A DNA stretch of 64,000 nucleotides from Verrucomicrobiia bacterium. Its GTDB lineage: Bacteria > Verrucomicrobiota > Verrucomicrobiia > Opitutales > Opitutaceae. Below the pieces are notes generated by a model. It was not told the origin of the DNA. It made no database searches and was given only the letters and a program-made list of their open reading frames with translations. The translations under genes were made by a program, and so were the position numbers. Positions 27,401 through 34,570 of the stretch are shown here, in pieces (positions within the stretch are counted from its first letter, which is position 1; the number at the start of each line of letters is the position of its first letter). Location: positions 1 through 64,000 of the forward strand of contig WYBX01000107.1 of the NCBI GenBank assembly GCA_011525695.1, written 5' to 3'.

Positions 27401-29780
27401 CGTCCAGGGCACGAGCTTCAGCTTCACGCCGGTGTTTGCCGGTGGCGTGACAGGCATCGCGGCCAGCGGGTTGCCCGCGGGCCTCGCGATCGATCCCATC
27501 ACCGGCACGATCAGCGGGATTCCTGCCGGAACGGGCCAGTCGGCGGTCACGCTTTCCGCGACCAATGCCGGTGGAACCACCCGGGTTGCGCTCACGTTCA
27601 CTGTCAATCCGCCCGCGATGGCGCCGGTGATCACGAGCGCGAGCACGACCAGCGCCACCGTCGGCACCGCGTTCGAGTTCCAGCTCACGGCGACGCAGTC
27701 GCCCACCGGCTTCGCCGCGCAAGTGCTGCCGGCCTGGCTCAACCTCGATGCGGCCGCGGGGCGGCTCTCGGGGACGTCTTCCGCGCCGGGGACGATTGCG
27801 CTCCAGGTGCACGGCACGAATGTTGCCGGGGTCGGGCCCGCCTCGGCGCTCGTCATCGCGGTGGCGCCGGCCAGCAATGCGCCCATCCTCACCTCCGCAT
27901 CCGTGGTCCAGGGCCGCGTGGGAGATGTCTTCAACCATGCGCTGGCCGCCACGAACGCGCCGACCGGGTTCGTCCTCGTTTCGGGCACCCTGCCGGCCGG
28001 GTTGAGCTTCACGCCCGGGACCGGGACCATCACCGGAACCCCCTCGGCCGTGGGCCAGCGCCGCGTTTGGTTTGCCGCGACCAACGCGGCCGGCCCGGGC
28101 CTGGCACTCGAGGTGCTCTTCGGCATTGCTCCCGCGGATACGACCCCGGTCGTCACCAGCAACGGCACTGCGGCCGGCCAGGTGGGCCAGTCGTTCAGTT
28201 ATCTCACCTCCGCCACCAACGGACCGATCCTCGAATTCGCCGTGGCCAGCGGAACCCTGCCCCATGGGCTCACGCTCAACCCGGCCACCGGTGTCATCTC
28301 CGGCATCCCGTCGGAGCCGACCAGCCCGGCTTCCGTGGTGACCCTGACGGCGCGGAATGCCACCAGCACGAGCAGTCCGAAAACGCTCACGCTGACGATC
28401 GCACCGGCGCCCGCGACGCCGGTGATCACGAGTGCGCTGTCCGTTGCCGCCCGCGCCGGCACGGCGTTCACGTACCAGGTGACAGCCAGCGAAGGCGCGA
28501 CCTCGTTCGCGGCCCTCAGCCTGCCTGAAGGCCTGGCGTTGAACTCCAACTCGGGTGTCATCAGTGGCACGCCTCGAACCTCCGGCACGTTCAGCGTCAC
28601 CCTTCGCGCGGGCAATGCCGCCGGTCTCGGCCGGCCGGCCACGCTGTCGCTGGCGGTCGCGCCCGCGGCGGCCGCGCCCTCCATCACCAGCGCCGCCGCC
28701 GCGAGCGGCAAGGTGGGCGCCGCCACGGCCTTCAACTACCAGATCACGACGTCGGTTCCGGCGGGCTCCGGGCCCGTGACCAGCCATGAGCTGACCGGCA
28801 CGCTGCCCCTCGGGCTCTCGTTCAATTCGAGCACGGGCGTGATTGCCGGCCGGCCCGCCGAGGCGGGCATCCGGACGGTGCAGCTCACGGCGACCAACGA
28901 TGGTGGCACCAGCCTGCCGCAGGCGCTCGTGCTGAACATCGCGCCCGCCGACAACGTCCCCGTCATCACCAGCGGAATGTACGCGGTCGGAACCGTCGGC
29001 CAGGCGTTTTCCTACCAGATCACGGCGGCAGCCACGCCGGCATTTCCCGCGGCGCCATTCCCCGCGCCGTTCACGCTCGACGCGGTGAACCTGCCCGAAG
29101 GCCTCGCGGTCAATCCGTCGACCGGGCTCATCGAGGGCATCCCGCAGGAGGCGGGCGCCTTTGTCGCCACGCTCGTGGGCACGAACCAGGCCGGCACCGG
29201 GCCGCTCCGGGATCTCACGATCCTGGTGCAGCCCTCGGCCGCCGCCCCGGTGATCACCAGCCTGCCGTCCGCGGCCGGACAGGTCGGGGCGCCCTTCGGC
29301 TACCGGATTACAGCCACGAACTCGCCCCAGGCCTTCGAGGTGCTCGACGCGCCGGCTTGGATGAGCGTCAACCCCACGACCGGCGCCATTGCCGGCGTGC
29401 CGACGACACCGGGTTCCGTGGTGGTCCAGTTGCTGGCGCGAAATGCCGCCGAAGCCAGCTATCCCGTGACGCTCAATATCACGATCGCACCGGCGCCGAA
29501 CACGCCCGTGATCACGAGTTCGCGCACGGCCGCCGGCCGGGTTGGCACCGCCTTCAGCTACGCGATCGCGGCCACCAACTCCCCGGTGTCGTTCGTGGCC
29601 ACCGGGCTGCCCGCGGGCTTGTCGCTGGACGGCACGACCGGAGTGATCAGCGGCACTCCCGCTGCCTCCGGCCAGTTCGAGGTCACGCTCATCGCAAACA
29701 ACGCCAGCGGCGCCAGCCAGCCGGTGGCGCTGATCCTGGTGATCCAGGCCAACGTCACCTTCGTCATCCCGGGGAGCTGA
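18438..29780 (+). CDS. Giant secreted multidomain surface protein (3780 residues)
   Basis: A signal peptide (residues 1-22) is followed by modules in this order, given by nucleotide. Three copies of a putative-Ig (He_PIG) domain joined to a beta-sandwich with F-A-G-x-D-D-F-N-A-G lie at about 18500-19410, 19411-20330 and 22570-23480. IPT/TIG domains lie at ~20340-20565 and 23490-23720. Ig-like domains lie at ~20566-20820, 23725-23980 and two at 26325-26840. A propeller of S-x-D-G-x-x-W repeats spans ~20830-22560. Delta-60-type repeats (LPDGRLVIAV, LDxxF) span ~23990-26310. Eleven He_PIG repeats of 83-95 residues span ~26840-29760. There is no C-terminal anchor or sorting signal. Likely an adhesin or matrix protein; ligand and secretion route are unknown. 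The frame is open upstream to 18189, but ATG 18438 starts the signal peptide. Confidence 0.93.
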   Translation: MKSRRFVLSLFCLFLPLPTWAQPTATTELPATTVTAGVPAAFTPVTADGGTAPHAFTVDPALPNWLALDAATGQITGTPDFDPLMAPFAGYDDFNAGETPKWAYYLRPLGGTNGELRFTGSRLEFIKAEGPGNYFLGWDGDPSNTPSSRTTASFGQSWAAELTVTNNFNAEEGTYAAIGLEAAGGAGSYFSLVVTNSGGNRMVRAAGSGGGESIADASAHSTVWLRLAWDAGTKQLHASYSFDGGGTFSSLASYDVTDTWGTAATSGFYFELLGDSSSAAAVPAWSMYVDDFTLTGSSPTTHTMTVTDAAAASASSTFELTLAAPELTATTAIPASTLTAGEPVVPFTPVTAAGGVPPLPRFVTPALPPGLSMDPDGLITGSPAAGAAIPPFAGAENFDSANYDLWAYYFRLDPVSENGSLDIADGRLEFTKGPGEATYFLGWDADRNSDDSRSSASLATDWVAEITATHTFDPTLDGWASIGFEVAGGDTSYAAIMLSSGGGALRIRAETIGGDFADVVSPVNSGVRLRLEWNAATRELAASYSVDGVSYTHLKTFTPVTDWAPGAVTDGFYFEVFGNTSQEPAIGPGQMYIEDFKVEATGPTTTAHTVMVADRVGTEAGSPFTLTFLAPPPPVVTAINGDGLPGSVVIIEGSHLAGTTSVTFDGVPATFNFDTATSTLTATVPFGARSGAVVVTTPSGATTGNEFTIPIAIIQQPTHSVVSPGQAAALTVHVSGGAAGTEPYSFQWRRDGADIPGATHPVLYLEGVDEADAGAYEVVIGDGVDTITSGRAAIALATPRWHWSNRVPQGNDLSSIAYGAGRFVATGWSGTIVTSEDGMAWVLQPQRPPAAFTAVAWNGAHFVIVGSGGNILSSTTGLEWTQHNVGQDVFFADVVFAHGRWVAVGAGGAVFTSVDAVTWTRQDLGEFHEYINAIIGTPTGFVAVGEAGQVLVSDSAAAAWTIGEAAPGLPLFDLELRNGVYVATGVGHIFTSTDGSTWTAAVLPPVDPGIDWNAVVATDDGFMVAGASYPDTSDTPKGYILHSANGTDWTARTVPGSPGFSAIGHGAAGYVAVGVLGQITHSSDGMTWESRSTGFAFPGEAYAAATGPAGTVVAGSGGNLYLSANHRDGWQWIDAGAQPQETLYAATYANGNYVVVGGNHAGTGVVLSSPSAAPGTWTRLPIAGPDFLAAVAFDPTAGRFVAAGTGDKIYHAGNPAGEWLAVDKPAGDTIRAAVAAGGAYVLVGDNGAVFTSVDGTSWQAAPRITGVQLGAVAYGNGRFVAAGFNGSPGAQRTVLITSTDGGQSWQEMPVPFTGSVRGMTFADGRFWTIGGTSTILSTANGVDWEPQTSQFAGLLRGIVRTPAGYVAAGSGGVVLTLAAPEATLLIPDQTVIAQTPAGFTPVAGAGGHPPYHFSIHPALPEGLELDPATGAITGTPTFAAAMPAFAGGDDFNAGQTAKWAYDFRLMGEATGNGNLAFTGGQLEFTTAAPLGGSHFRGWDGAPAETPASVTTASVATSWIAEVSAHHDFVPAGSGSFASIGFEVANGLGDYVALMLVNSAVGGLQVRSERGDTWANAAGVTDARLRLSWDAGTRVLSAAYSTDGGGSFAPLASYELTTGWERGFHVEVFGNSYAENTIPAGLMRLDDFAVTATSAARAIHTLTVTDAAGVSASRAFGLTVEYPAAVVAGISPASAVAGATVTITGSGLTGATAVEFNGVPAQSFTVVSDTEIAVVVPDGAGSGLVTVTGISGAVLNAPGTFVTLYPPAILDQPVSRRVVAGGSVELSVGATGSAPLAYQWRRDGVAIPGANAPVLVLDGLSSDEAGEYSVRVSNAVTGVDSSGAFLEVLPAEMHLWQQFTAWSTEQAPGRAVSDGAGRVYLPWTIHDRIPDMVGGWQTGALARLDETTGALDPAFRLDPRFRAATHLLTLPDGRLVIAVSAGDAFTVIRTDETGALDQTFQAPFFARGIRFLALQGDKILVVATDNLDANAPAGALAVTPGIHRLNADGTTDESFAPVRVSGLLFGPPVVDGSGRILLAGSFNAVNGTPRYNLARLAANGSLDAAFDPAALPAGFSSVQARAALVQSDGRIVFVGDFSTATRGTGGDPMMAIRFNDDGSYDETFARPLRSELGFAPGFRMRFAVAGADGSIFGVSDRLVRLSADGTPDPAFDSRPFGRETFWISVTSDGRLLVPDLGAVAGKVTPQSLAGNGIAAFFADGTPDHRFQTGGWGRSVFPADGVVLSDGRLWLAGDFNRVGGMAAPGLLQVGLDDEPVPMSIDAGGRTMTFATIAPAENDRIYAILTQPFNSTQPIGPSLIRLNANGTTDSSFVPVLPGNYDLNSASVHAAPGGGLLLAQGYVSAQAALDGSAGDSLIRLLPSGARDGGYVAGLSSFATVERDAGNQVTMIRTGGLNVAQVLPDGRALVIASTIDGALRLLRLTSTGAVDPTFNAPSFGTIEPSTGFTSNIHDPVTATTTQFPISTYSAADLVQAAVQMPDGRVYVGGRFQLGAAPRGLARLNPDGSLDDTFTGEGIEFSGPDADPYINALAVDGAGRLYAGGRFDRVAGLPMPGLFRLTPDDELDTHWNPGFIVLDVPRAAVRIVPVGEKLYVFGTVALPHETIPSVFEIADIPAPVAITAGPVGGTILAGSPLQLNVAAVGSGLAFQWYKDGALLPGQTGATLAFTSVTLLDAGTYHVVVTNAAGSATSGPAVVVVHQPPVITVPPVAQTVNAGGNVTFSVTATGNPALSYQWRRNGFNLAGATGPTLTLTNIPLEGGGNFSVVISNSVGLIQSTPVTLTVNPPQPFVTSPSEAFGVLGRAFAYQVTANTPQVTYSATGLPAWLQINATTGTITTVNGIAEVAGSFDVMIGAANINGSNEKLLTITIQPPPPIINSAPATVGRVGDSSFSFSVLAVNMLEGATYSATGLPDGLAIDPATGMITGTPQTAGTFNVILMATNATGTATSPLVLTVEPPLNVPVYSGPKTLSAVQGTSFSFTPVFAGGVTGIAASGLPAGLAIDPITGTISGIPAGTGQSAVTLSATNAGGTTRVALTFTVNPPAMAPVITSASTTSATVGTAFEFQLTATQSPTGFAAQVLPAWLNLDAAAGRLSGTSSAPGTIALQVHGTNVAGVGPASALVIAVAPASNAPILTSASVVQGRVGDVFNHALAATNAPTGFVLVSGTLPAGLSFTPGTGTITGTPSAVGQRRVWFAATNAAGPGLALEVLFGIAPADTTPVVTSNGTAAGQVGQSFSYLTSATNGPILEFAVASGTLPHGLTLNPATGVISGIPSEPTSPASVVTLTARNATSTSSPKTLTLTIAPAPATPVITSALSVAARAGTAFTYQVTASEGATSFAALSLPEGLALNSNSGVISGTPRTSGTFSVTLRAGNAAGLGRPATLSLAVAPAAAAPSITSAAAASGKVGAATAFNYQITTSVPAGSGPVTSHELTGTLPLGLSFNSSTGVIAGRPAEAGIRTVQLTATNDGGTSLPQALVLNIAPADNVPVITSGMYAVGTVGQAFSYQITAAATPAFPAAPFPAPFTLDAVNLPEGLAVNPSTGLIEGIPQEAGAFVATLVGTNQAGTGPLRDLTILVQPSAAAPVITSLPSAAGQVGAPFGYRITATNSPQAFEVLDAPAWMSVNPTTGAIAGVPTTPGSVVVQLLARNAAEASYPVTLNITIAPAPNTPVITSSRTAAGRVGTAFSYAIAATNSPVSFVATGLPAGLSLDGTTGVISGTPAASGQFEVTLIANNASGASQPVALILVIQANVTFVIPGS

Positions 29781-29820
29781 ACCACGGCAGCATCACGCCC
29801 ATCCATCATCGCTTTTGACC

Positions 29821-32571
29821 ATGCAATTTTCAGCTCTCGTCCTTCCCCGGGAAATCCAGCCGCAGCCGGCACCTAAGCCCCGCGGATTTTGCCTGCCCGG
29901 CTTCATGGCCGCGATTGTCGCGATCGCGTTCGGTCTGACGCCTGCGTTCGCCCAGTCCAGCCTGCCTCGCGCGCAGGTGGGCGTTGCCTATTCCTTCCAG
30001 GTGGCGACTTCCCCCGCGGCGCCAGCCGGCACGGTCTACGCCGCAACCGGATTGCCCGTGGGACTGTCGATCAACGCCTCGTCCGGGTTGATTGCCGGCA
30101 CGCCGAACGCGGCCGGCACCTCCACCGGTGCGATTTCGCTCACGACCGACGGGGTCACCAACAGCTTCAACTACCTGCTGGTGGTCGATCCGGCCGCCGG
30201 TACGCCGGCGATCACGAGTGCCGCCACGGCGGCAGCCACGGCCGGCGCGGCCTTCACCTACACGGTCACGGCTGACAACAGCCCGACCAGTTTCAATGTC
30301 GGCGCGCTGCCGGCAGGCCTCACGTTCGCGTCCCCGACCATCAGCGGCACGCCGGTGACGCCCGGCACTTATTCGATTCCGCTCAGCGCCAACAATGCGA
30401 TCGGCACCGGCGCCACCACCACGCTCGTGCTCACCGTGAGTCCGGCCGGCCCGGTGCCGGCGATCACGAGCCCGCTTACGGCCGATGTCGCCGTGGGCGC
30501 GGCCTTCGCCTATACAATCACGGCCAGCAACACGCCGCTTTCATTCGCCGCCGCCGGCCTGCCCTTCGGACTGACGCTCGACCCGGACACTGGCGCGATC
30601 ACGGGTACGCCCACGGTTGCCGGAGTCTATACCGTCGCGCTCAGCGCCACCAACAACAACGGGACCGGCGACCCGCGGAACCTCACGCTCACGGTCGGTT
30701 CGCTGTCGGTCATCTCCAGCGCCGCCACCCGCACGGTGACGCAGAACCAGGCCATGGCGGCGTTCACCCTCACCGCCACCAACTCGCCGCTCAGCTTCAA
30801 TGTCACCGGGCTGCCGCCCGGCCTCAGCGCGACCACCGCCGGCGTGATCAGCGGCACGCCGACCACCGTCGGGACTTTTGTCGTGACGGTCAGCGCGAAC
30901 AACGCGGTCGGGACCGGTCCGGACTCGACGCTCACCCTCACGGTCAACGCTCCCTCCGGCGGTGGCGGCGGCGCGACGGCGCCGGTGTTCACGACCCAGC
31001 CGGTCAGCCAGACCGTCAATGCGGGCGCGAGTGTCAGCTTCACCGTGCAGGCAACGGGCAGTGCCGGAATCACGTACCAGTGGCGCAAGGACGGCGCAGC
31101 CATTGCCGGAGCCACCGGCACGACCCTGACGATCGCCGCGGCGCTGCCCGCCGATGCGGGCAGCTACACTGTCGTGGCCACCAATGCCGGCGGCAGCACC
31201 GCCAGCAGTACGGCGACCCTCACGGTCGTCGGTCTGGTGACGCCTCCCGCCATCACGACGCAGCCGGCCGCACAGAGCGGCCCGCTGGGCGGGTTTGCGA
31301 CGTTCGCGGTTGTCGCCACGGGCACCAACCCGCTCACGTATCAGTGGAAAAAAGACGGCGCGGACATCGTCGGCGCGACCGCCGCCACATTGACGCTGGC
31401 GAACCTCGCCGCCACCGACGCCGGCAGCTACACCGTCCGGGTGGGTAACGTCGCCGGAACGGTGACGAGCAGCGCGGCGGTGCTCACGGTCACCGCGGCC
31501 AGTGGCCCGGTCATTATCACGCAGCCGGCGCCGCTGACGCTGGCGGTGGGCGGATCGGGCGCGTTGTCGGTCGTGGTCAACGGGACCGCGCCATTCACCT
31601 ACCAGTGGACCAAGGGAGGCGTGGCCATCGCAGGTGCGACGGCCGCCACCCTGGCGCTGAACAACGCCGTACGGGCGGACACGGGCACTTACGCGGTCAC
31701 GATCACCAATGCACTGGGCGCGGTCACGAGCAACCAGGTCGCGGTCATGGTGGGCACGAGCCCGCGGCTGCTCAATCTCTCGACCCGCGGACTGGTCGGG
31801 GCGGGCGAGAAGATGCTGATCGCCGGTTTCGTGATCGAAGGCACCGAGGACAAGCCGGTGCTCATCCGGGCCGTCGGCCAGCCCCTGACGGACTTCGATG
31901 TCGCCGGGACCCTGCAGGATCCCGTCCTCGATCTCTTTGTCGGTTCGTCGCTGACGACGAGCAACGACACCTGGGGAACGGCGGCGAACGCCGCGGCGAT
32001 GGCCTCGACCGCGGCGCGCGTGGGCGCCTTTGCGCTGCCTGCGAACGGCACCGATGCGGTTATTCTTACCACGCTGCAGCCCGGTGCGTACACCGCGCAG
32101 GTCCGCGGTGCCGCCGAGGGCACGGGCGTCGGGCTGGTGGAAATCTACGATGCCAGCGAGGGGACTTCCGCAGCTCGGCTGGTCAATGTCGCGACCCGCG
32201 GCGAGGTCGGCACGGGAGGCAATATCCTGATCGCGGGCTTCGTCATCGACGGCGATCATCCGAAGCGGGTGCTCGTGCGGGCAGCCGGCCCAGCGCTGGC
32301 CGACTTCGACATCTCGGCGCCGCTGGCGAATCCGCAGCTGCAGATTTTCGCGGGAGCGTCGGTGCTCGCGGAGAACGATGACTGGGGATCGGCGGGCGAC
32401 GCGGCGGAAGTGGCGTCGGTGGCCGCCGCAGTCGGAGCCTTCGGGTTCGCGAGTGGCAGCGCCGATGCCGCGATCCTCGTGACGCTGCCGCCTGGAGTGT
32501 ATACTGCGCAGGTCAGTGGCGCCGCTGGGACGACGGGCATCGCACTGGTGGAGGTCTACGAGGTCCCGTAG
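29821..32571 (+). CDS. Secreted He_PIG/Ig-like protein with two C-terminal LSTRG modules
   Basis: A 916-residue companion of the giant protein, starting 40 bp after it. A signal peptide (about residues 1-42, ending AFAQ) is followed by four He_PIG-like repeats (to ~nt 30950), a short Gly-rich linker, three Ig-like domains (YQWRKDG, YQWKKDG, YQWTKGG) and two copies of a ~130-residue module. These begin RLLNLSTRGLVG and RLVNVATRGEVG and contain LIAGFVI, VLIRAVG/VLVRAAG and a GxYTAQV segment. I recognise that module from the C-termini of many Verrucomicrobiota surface proteins. ATG 29821 was preferred to a TTG two codons earlier. The two genes probably form one transcript. Confidence 0.92.
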   Translation: MQFSALVLPREIQPQPAPKPRGFCLPGFMAAIVAIAFGLTPAFAQSSLPRAQVGVAYSFQVATSPAAPAGTVYAATGLPVGLSINASSGLIAGTPNAAGTSTGAISLTTDGVTNSFNYLLVVDPAAGTPAITSAATAAATAGAAFTYTVTADNSPTSFNVGALPAGLTFASPTISGTPVTPGTYSIPLSANNAIGTGATTTLVLTVSPAGPVPAITSPLTADVAVGAAFAYTITASNTPLSFAAAGLPFGLTLDPDTGAITGTPTVAGVYTVALSATNNNGTGDPRNLTLTVGSLSVISSAATRTVTQNQAMAAFTLTATNSPLSFNVTGLPPGLSATTAGVISGTPTTVGTFVVTVSANNAVGTGPDSTLTLTVNAPSGGGGGATAPVFTTQPVSQTVNAGASVSFTVQATGSAGITYQWRKDGAAIAGATGTTLTIAAALPADAGSYTVVATNAGGSTASSTATLTVVGLVTPPAITTQPAAQSGPLGGFATFAVVATGTNPLTYQWKKDGADIVGATAATLTLANLAATDAGSYTVRVGNVAGTVTSSAAVLTVTAASGPVIITQPAPLTLAVGGSGALSVVVNGTAPFTYQWTKGGVAIAGATAATLALNNAVRADTGTYAVTITNALGAVTSNQVAVMVGTSPRLLNLSTRGLVGAGEKMLIAGFVIEGTEDKPVLIRAVGQPLTDFDVAGTLQDPVLDLFVGSSLTTSNDTWGTAANAAAMASTAARVGAFALPANGTDAVILTTLQPGAYTAQVRGAAEGTGVGLVEIYDASEGTSAARLVNVATRGEVGTGGNILIAGFVIDGDHPKRVLVRAAGPALADFDISAPLANPQLQIFAGASVLAENDDWGSAGDAAEVASVAAAVGAFGFASGSADAAILVTLPPGVYTAQVSGAAGTTGIALVEVYEVP

Positions 32572-32675
32572 GAAGACAGGCGACCCTTTTCATCCACCAC
32601 CGGTTGTGCTCCGGGTCTCCGGCCCGGGGCCCAGCCGGGAGTTGCGGAGCATGATGACCTCACTACGGTTTCATC

Positions 32676-33395
32676 ATGAGTCCCGGCGCCCTGCTTCGGG
32701 TTCAGATTACCCCCTTCGGCCTGTTGCTCGCCGGCACGCTGGCGGCGGCGGCTGCGGATGTTTGGGACGACCGGCCGCTCCGGGTGGTGCAGAAATCCGA
32801 TCTGCATTTTCCGACCATCCTGGTGACCGAGGGCATCACGGCAGGAAAGGTACGGGTGGTGCTGGAAGTCGATGCGGCGGGACGGCTGATGGACGCGCTC
32901 GTCACCGGCTACACCCGCGTGGAGCTGGCGGAGGAGCTGCAGCGGAACCTGGGAATCTTCAGCTTCACGCCCGCCAGGCAGCGCGGCGTCCCCGTGCCGT
33001 CGCGGGTCGAGGCGACCTTCTCCTTTGCGGCGAAGGGTGGCGTGATATCGATGAACCCGGGGAATGCGGCGAGCGCCCATGTGCGGGGATCAAAGGTCGA
33101 TCCCATGATTCTGGTCGTGGCGGAGCAGTTCGAGTTGGACCGGCCGCTGGAGGTCGTGCACCAGGTCGCGCCCCAGGTGCCGCGCAAGACCGAGCCGCCG
33201 GCGGTGGAGCCGCGGGTGCACGTGCAATTCTACATCGATGCCGAGGGCCGGCCGAGGATGCCGGCGGTGCTGCGGGCGACGGACGAGGAGTATGCGAAGG
33301 CGGCGGTCGCGGCGCTGGCGGAATGGCGGTTCGCGCCGCCGCGGCGCGAGGGCCGGCCGGTGCATGTCCGGGCGGTCCAGGAGTTCGTTTTTTGA
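32676..33395 (+). CDS. Exported protein with two TonB-C-like domains
   Basis: A 239-residue protein with an N-terminal signal (residues 1-~27). Two related domains follow: VRVVLEVDAAGRLMDALVTG with FSFTPARQRGVPVPSRVEATFSF, and VHVQFYIDAEGRPRMPAVL with WRFAPPRREGRPVHVRAVQEFVF. Both match the TonB C-terminal fold (x-V-D-x-x-G-x-V ... W-x-F-x-P-A). It lacks the membrane helix plus Pro-rich linker of a true TonB, so an energising role is doubtful. It lies 104 bp after the surface-protein pair. Confidence 0.83.
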   Translation: MSPGALLRVQITPFGLLLAGTLAAAAADVWDDRPLRVVQKSDLHFPTILVTEGITAGKVRVVLEVDAAGRLMDALVTGYTRVELAEELQRNLGIFSFTPARQRGVPVPSRVEATFSFAAKGGVISMNPGNAASAHVRGSKVDPMILVVAEQFELDRPLEVVHQVAPQVPRKTEPPAVEPRVHVQFYIDAEGRPRMPAVLRATDEEYAKAAVAALAEWRFAPPRREGRPVHVRAVQEFVF

Positions 33396-33419
33396 TCGGC
33401 CAGCCCTGGGCGGCGGGTC

Positions 33420-33745
33420 AGCAGTCGGTCGATTTCAGATCTGAGATCTCAGATTTCAGACCCCGGACCCCGATCCGACATCCGCCCTCCGTCCTCTGTC
33501 GTCCGCCATCCATCCTCCATCCTCCATCCTCCATCCTCCGTCCTCCGCTGTCCTTCCTTGTCCTCCGACCTCTGACTTCTGGCTTCTGACTTCCGACTTC
33601 CGACGTCCGACCTCCGACCTCCGACCTCTGTCGTCCGTCCTCAGTCCCTCAGTCCCTAGTCCCTAGTCCCTAGTCCCTAGTCCCTAGTCCCTAGTCCCTA
33701 GTCCCTAGTCCCTAGTCCCTAGTCCCTAGTCCTTAGTCCTCCTCG
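33420..33745. repeat. Low-complexity pyrimidine-rich stretch ending in a heptamer microsatellite
   Basis: 33420-33640 is a run of degenerate TCCGACC, TCCATCC and ATCTGAG-like short repeats. 33651-33727 is eleven perfect copies of AGTCCCT, preceded by one copy at 33643 and followed by the variant AGTCCTT. The strand bias is extreme (C/T rich on plus). It lies between convergent genes and no protein can be supported. Confidence 0.95.
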
Positions 33746-33746
33746 T

Positions 33747-34448
33747 CTACTTGTTCACGCGGAAATTCACGATGTCGTAATCCTGGATGACGTACGCGCG
33801 CTGCTCGAGCCGGAGCTTCCCGGCGTGCTTGGCCTGCTTCTCGCCGCCCGCAGCGATGAAATCATCCCAGCCGATGACCTCGGCGCGAATGAAGCTCTTG
33901 AGCAGATCAGTGTGGATGGTTGCGGCCGCCTCGGGGGCCGTCAGCCCGCGCCGGATCGGCCAGGCACGATTTTCGATCCCTCCGACGGTGAGGAAGCAGA
34001 TGATTCCGCTTTCAGCCAGGACCCGGACCAGGAACTCGTCGAAATGCGCCAGTTCCTCCGTCGTGCCGACAATCACCGGCTTCGCCGTGAGAAAGGCATG
34101 GGCCTCGGTCGACTGCCAGTCCGCCGGCTCGAGCCCGGCCTCGCTGATGAATTTTTCGGCCTCGAGCGCGGCCTTCATCTTCTGCAAGCCGGCCGTTTCG
34201 CCGGCGGCCGGATTGCGCGCCAGCCGCGTCTCCACGAGCTCGAGATCCTGCAGGATTAGTTCGAGCCGGCTCTCGGCCGTGGTGACGATGGCGTCGGACT
34301 TGAGGGCGTCCTCCGCGCCGACGACGTCGACCTGGGCGTAGACCTTCTTCTTGGCTTCAACGAGCTTGTCCGCCTGGTCGAGCCGCGGATCCTTCACATT
34401 ATGCCGGCCGGGATGGATGTCGCTCAGACCGTAGACGGAGATTTTCAT
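33747..34448 (-). CDS. YchF-like protein lacking the GTPase P-loop (DUF933/TGS-type C-terminus)
   Basis: A 233-residue protein. The C-terminal ~80 residues (RAWPIRRGLTAPEAAATIHT, FIRAEVIGWDDFI, YVIQDYDIVNFRVN) match the TGS-like DUF933 domain of the ribosome-associated ATPase YchF/OLA1. The middle (LILQDLELVETRLAR, AFLTAKPVIVGTTEE) matches YchF's helical arm and the segment where its nucleotide-specificity motif normally lies. The N-terminal G-domain with P-loop is missing; the protein starts MKISVYGLSDIHPGRHNVKD. ATG 34448 is the first start. It may bind ribosomes without hydrolysis, or be a specialised paralogue; this is inference. Confidence 0.87.
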   Translation of the reverse strand: MKISVYGLSDIHPGRHNVKDPRLDQADKLVEAKKKVYAQVDVVGAEDALKSDAIVTTAESRLELILQDLELVETRLARNPAAGETAGLQKMKAALEAEKFISEAGLEPADWQSTEAHAFLTAKPVIVGTTEELAHFDEFLVRVLAESGIICFLTVGGIENRAWPIRRGLTAPEAAATIHTDLLKSFIRAEVIGWDDFIAAGGEKQAKHAGKLRLEQRAYVIQDYDIVNFRVNK

Positions 34449-34570
34449 GGTGAGGTTGGAGGTTCAGGCTGAACCGACTTCCCGCGCCGCGCGAGCGCAA
34501 GTTGGTTTGCCACGATTCGCGGTGACGCCGCCGCGAATCCCATCCACACTCGGAGTCCCCCGAACTCCCC

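Noticed and set aside
18600..28800. Very long minus-strand open frames (up to about 1100 codons) antisense to the giant gene
   Set aside because: They are antisense shadows caused by high GC at third codon positions; they are Arg/Gly/His-rich without domains, starts or ribosome sites.
30541..32259. A 572-codon minus-strand open frame antisense to the 916-residue surface protein
   Set aside because: Low-complexity Arg/Gly/Asp composition mirroring the repeat-rich sense gene.
33420..33740. Heptamer and related repeats considered as a CRISPR array
   Set aside because: The repeat period is 7 bp with no spacers and no cas genes nearby.
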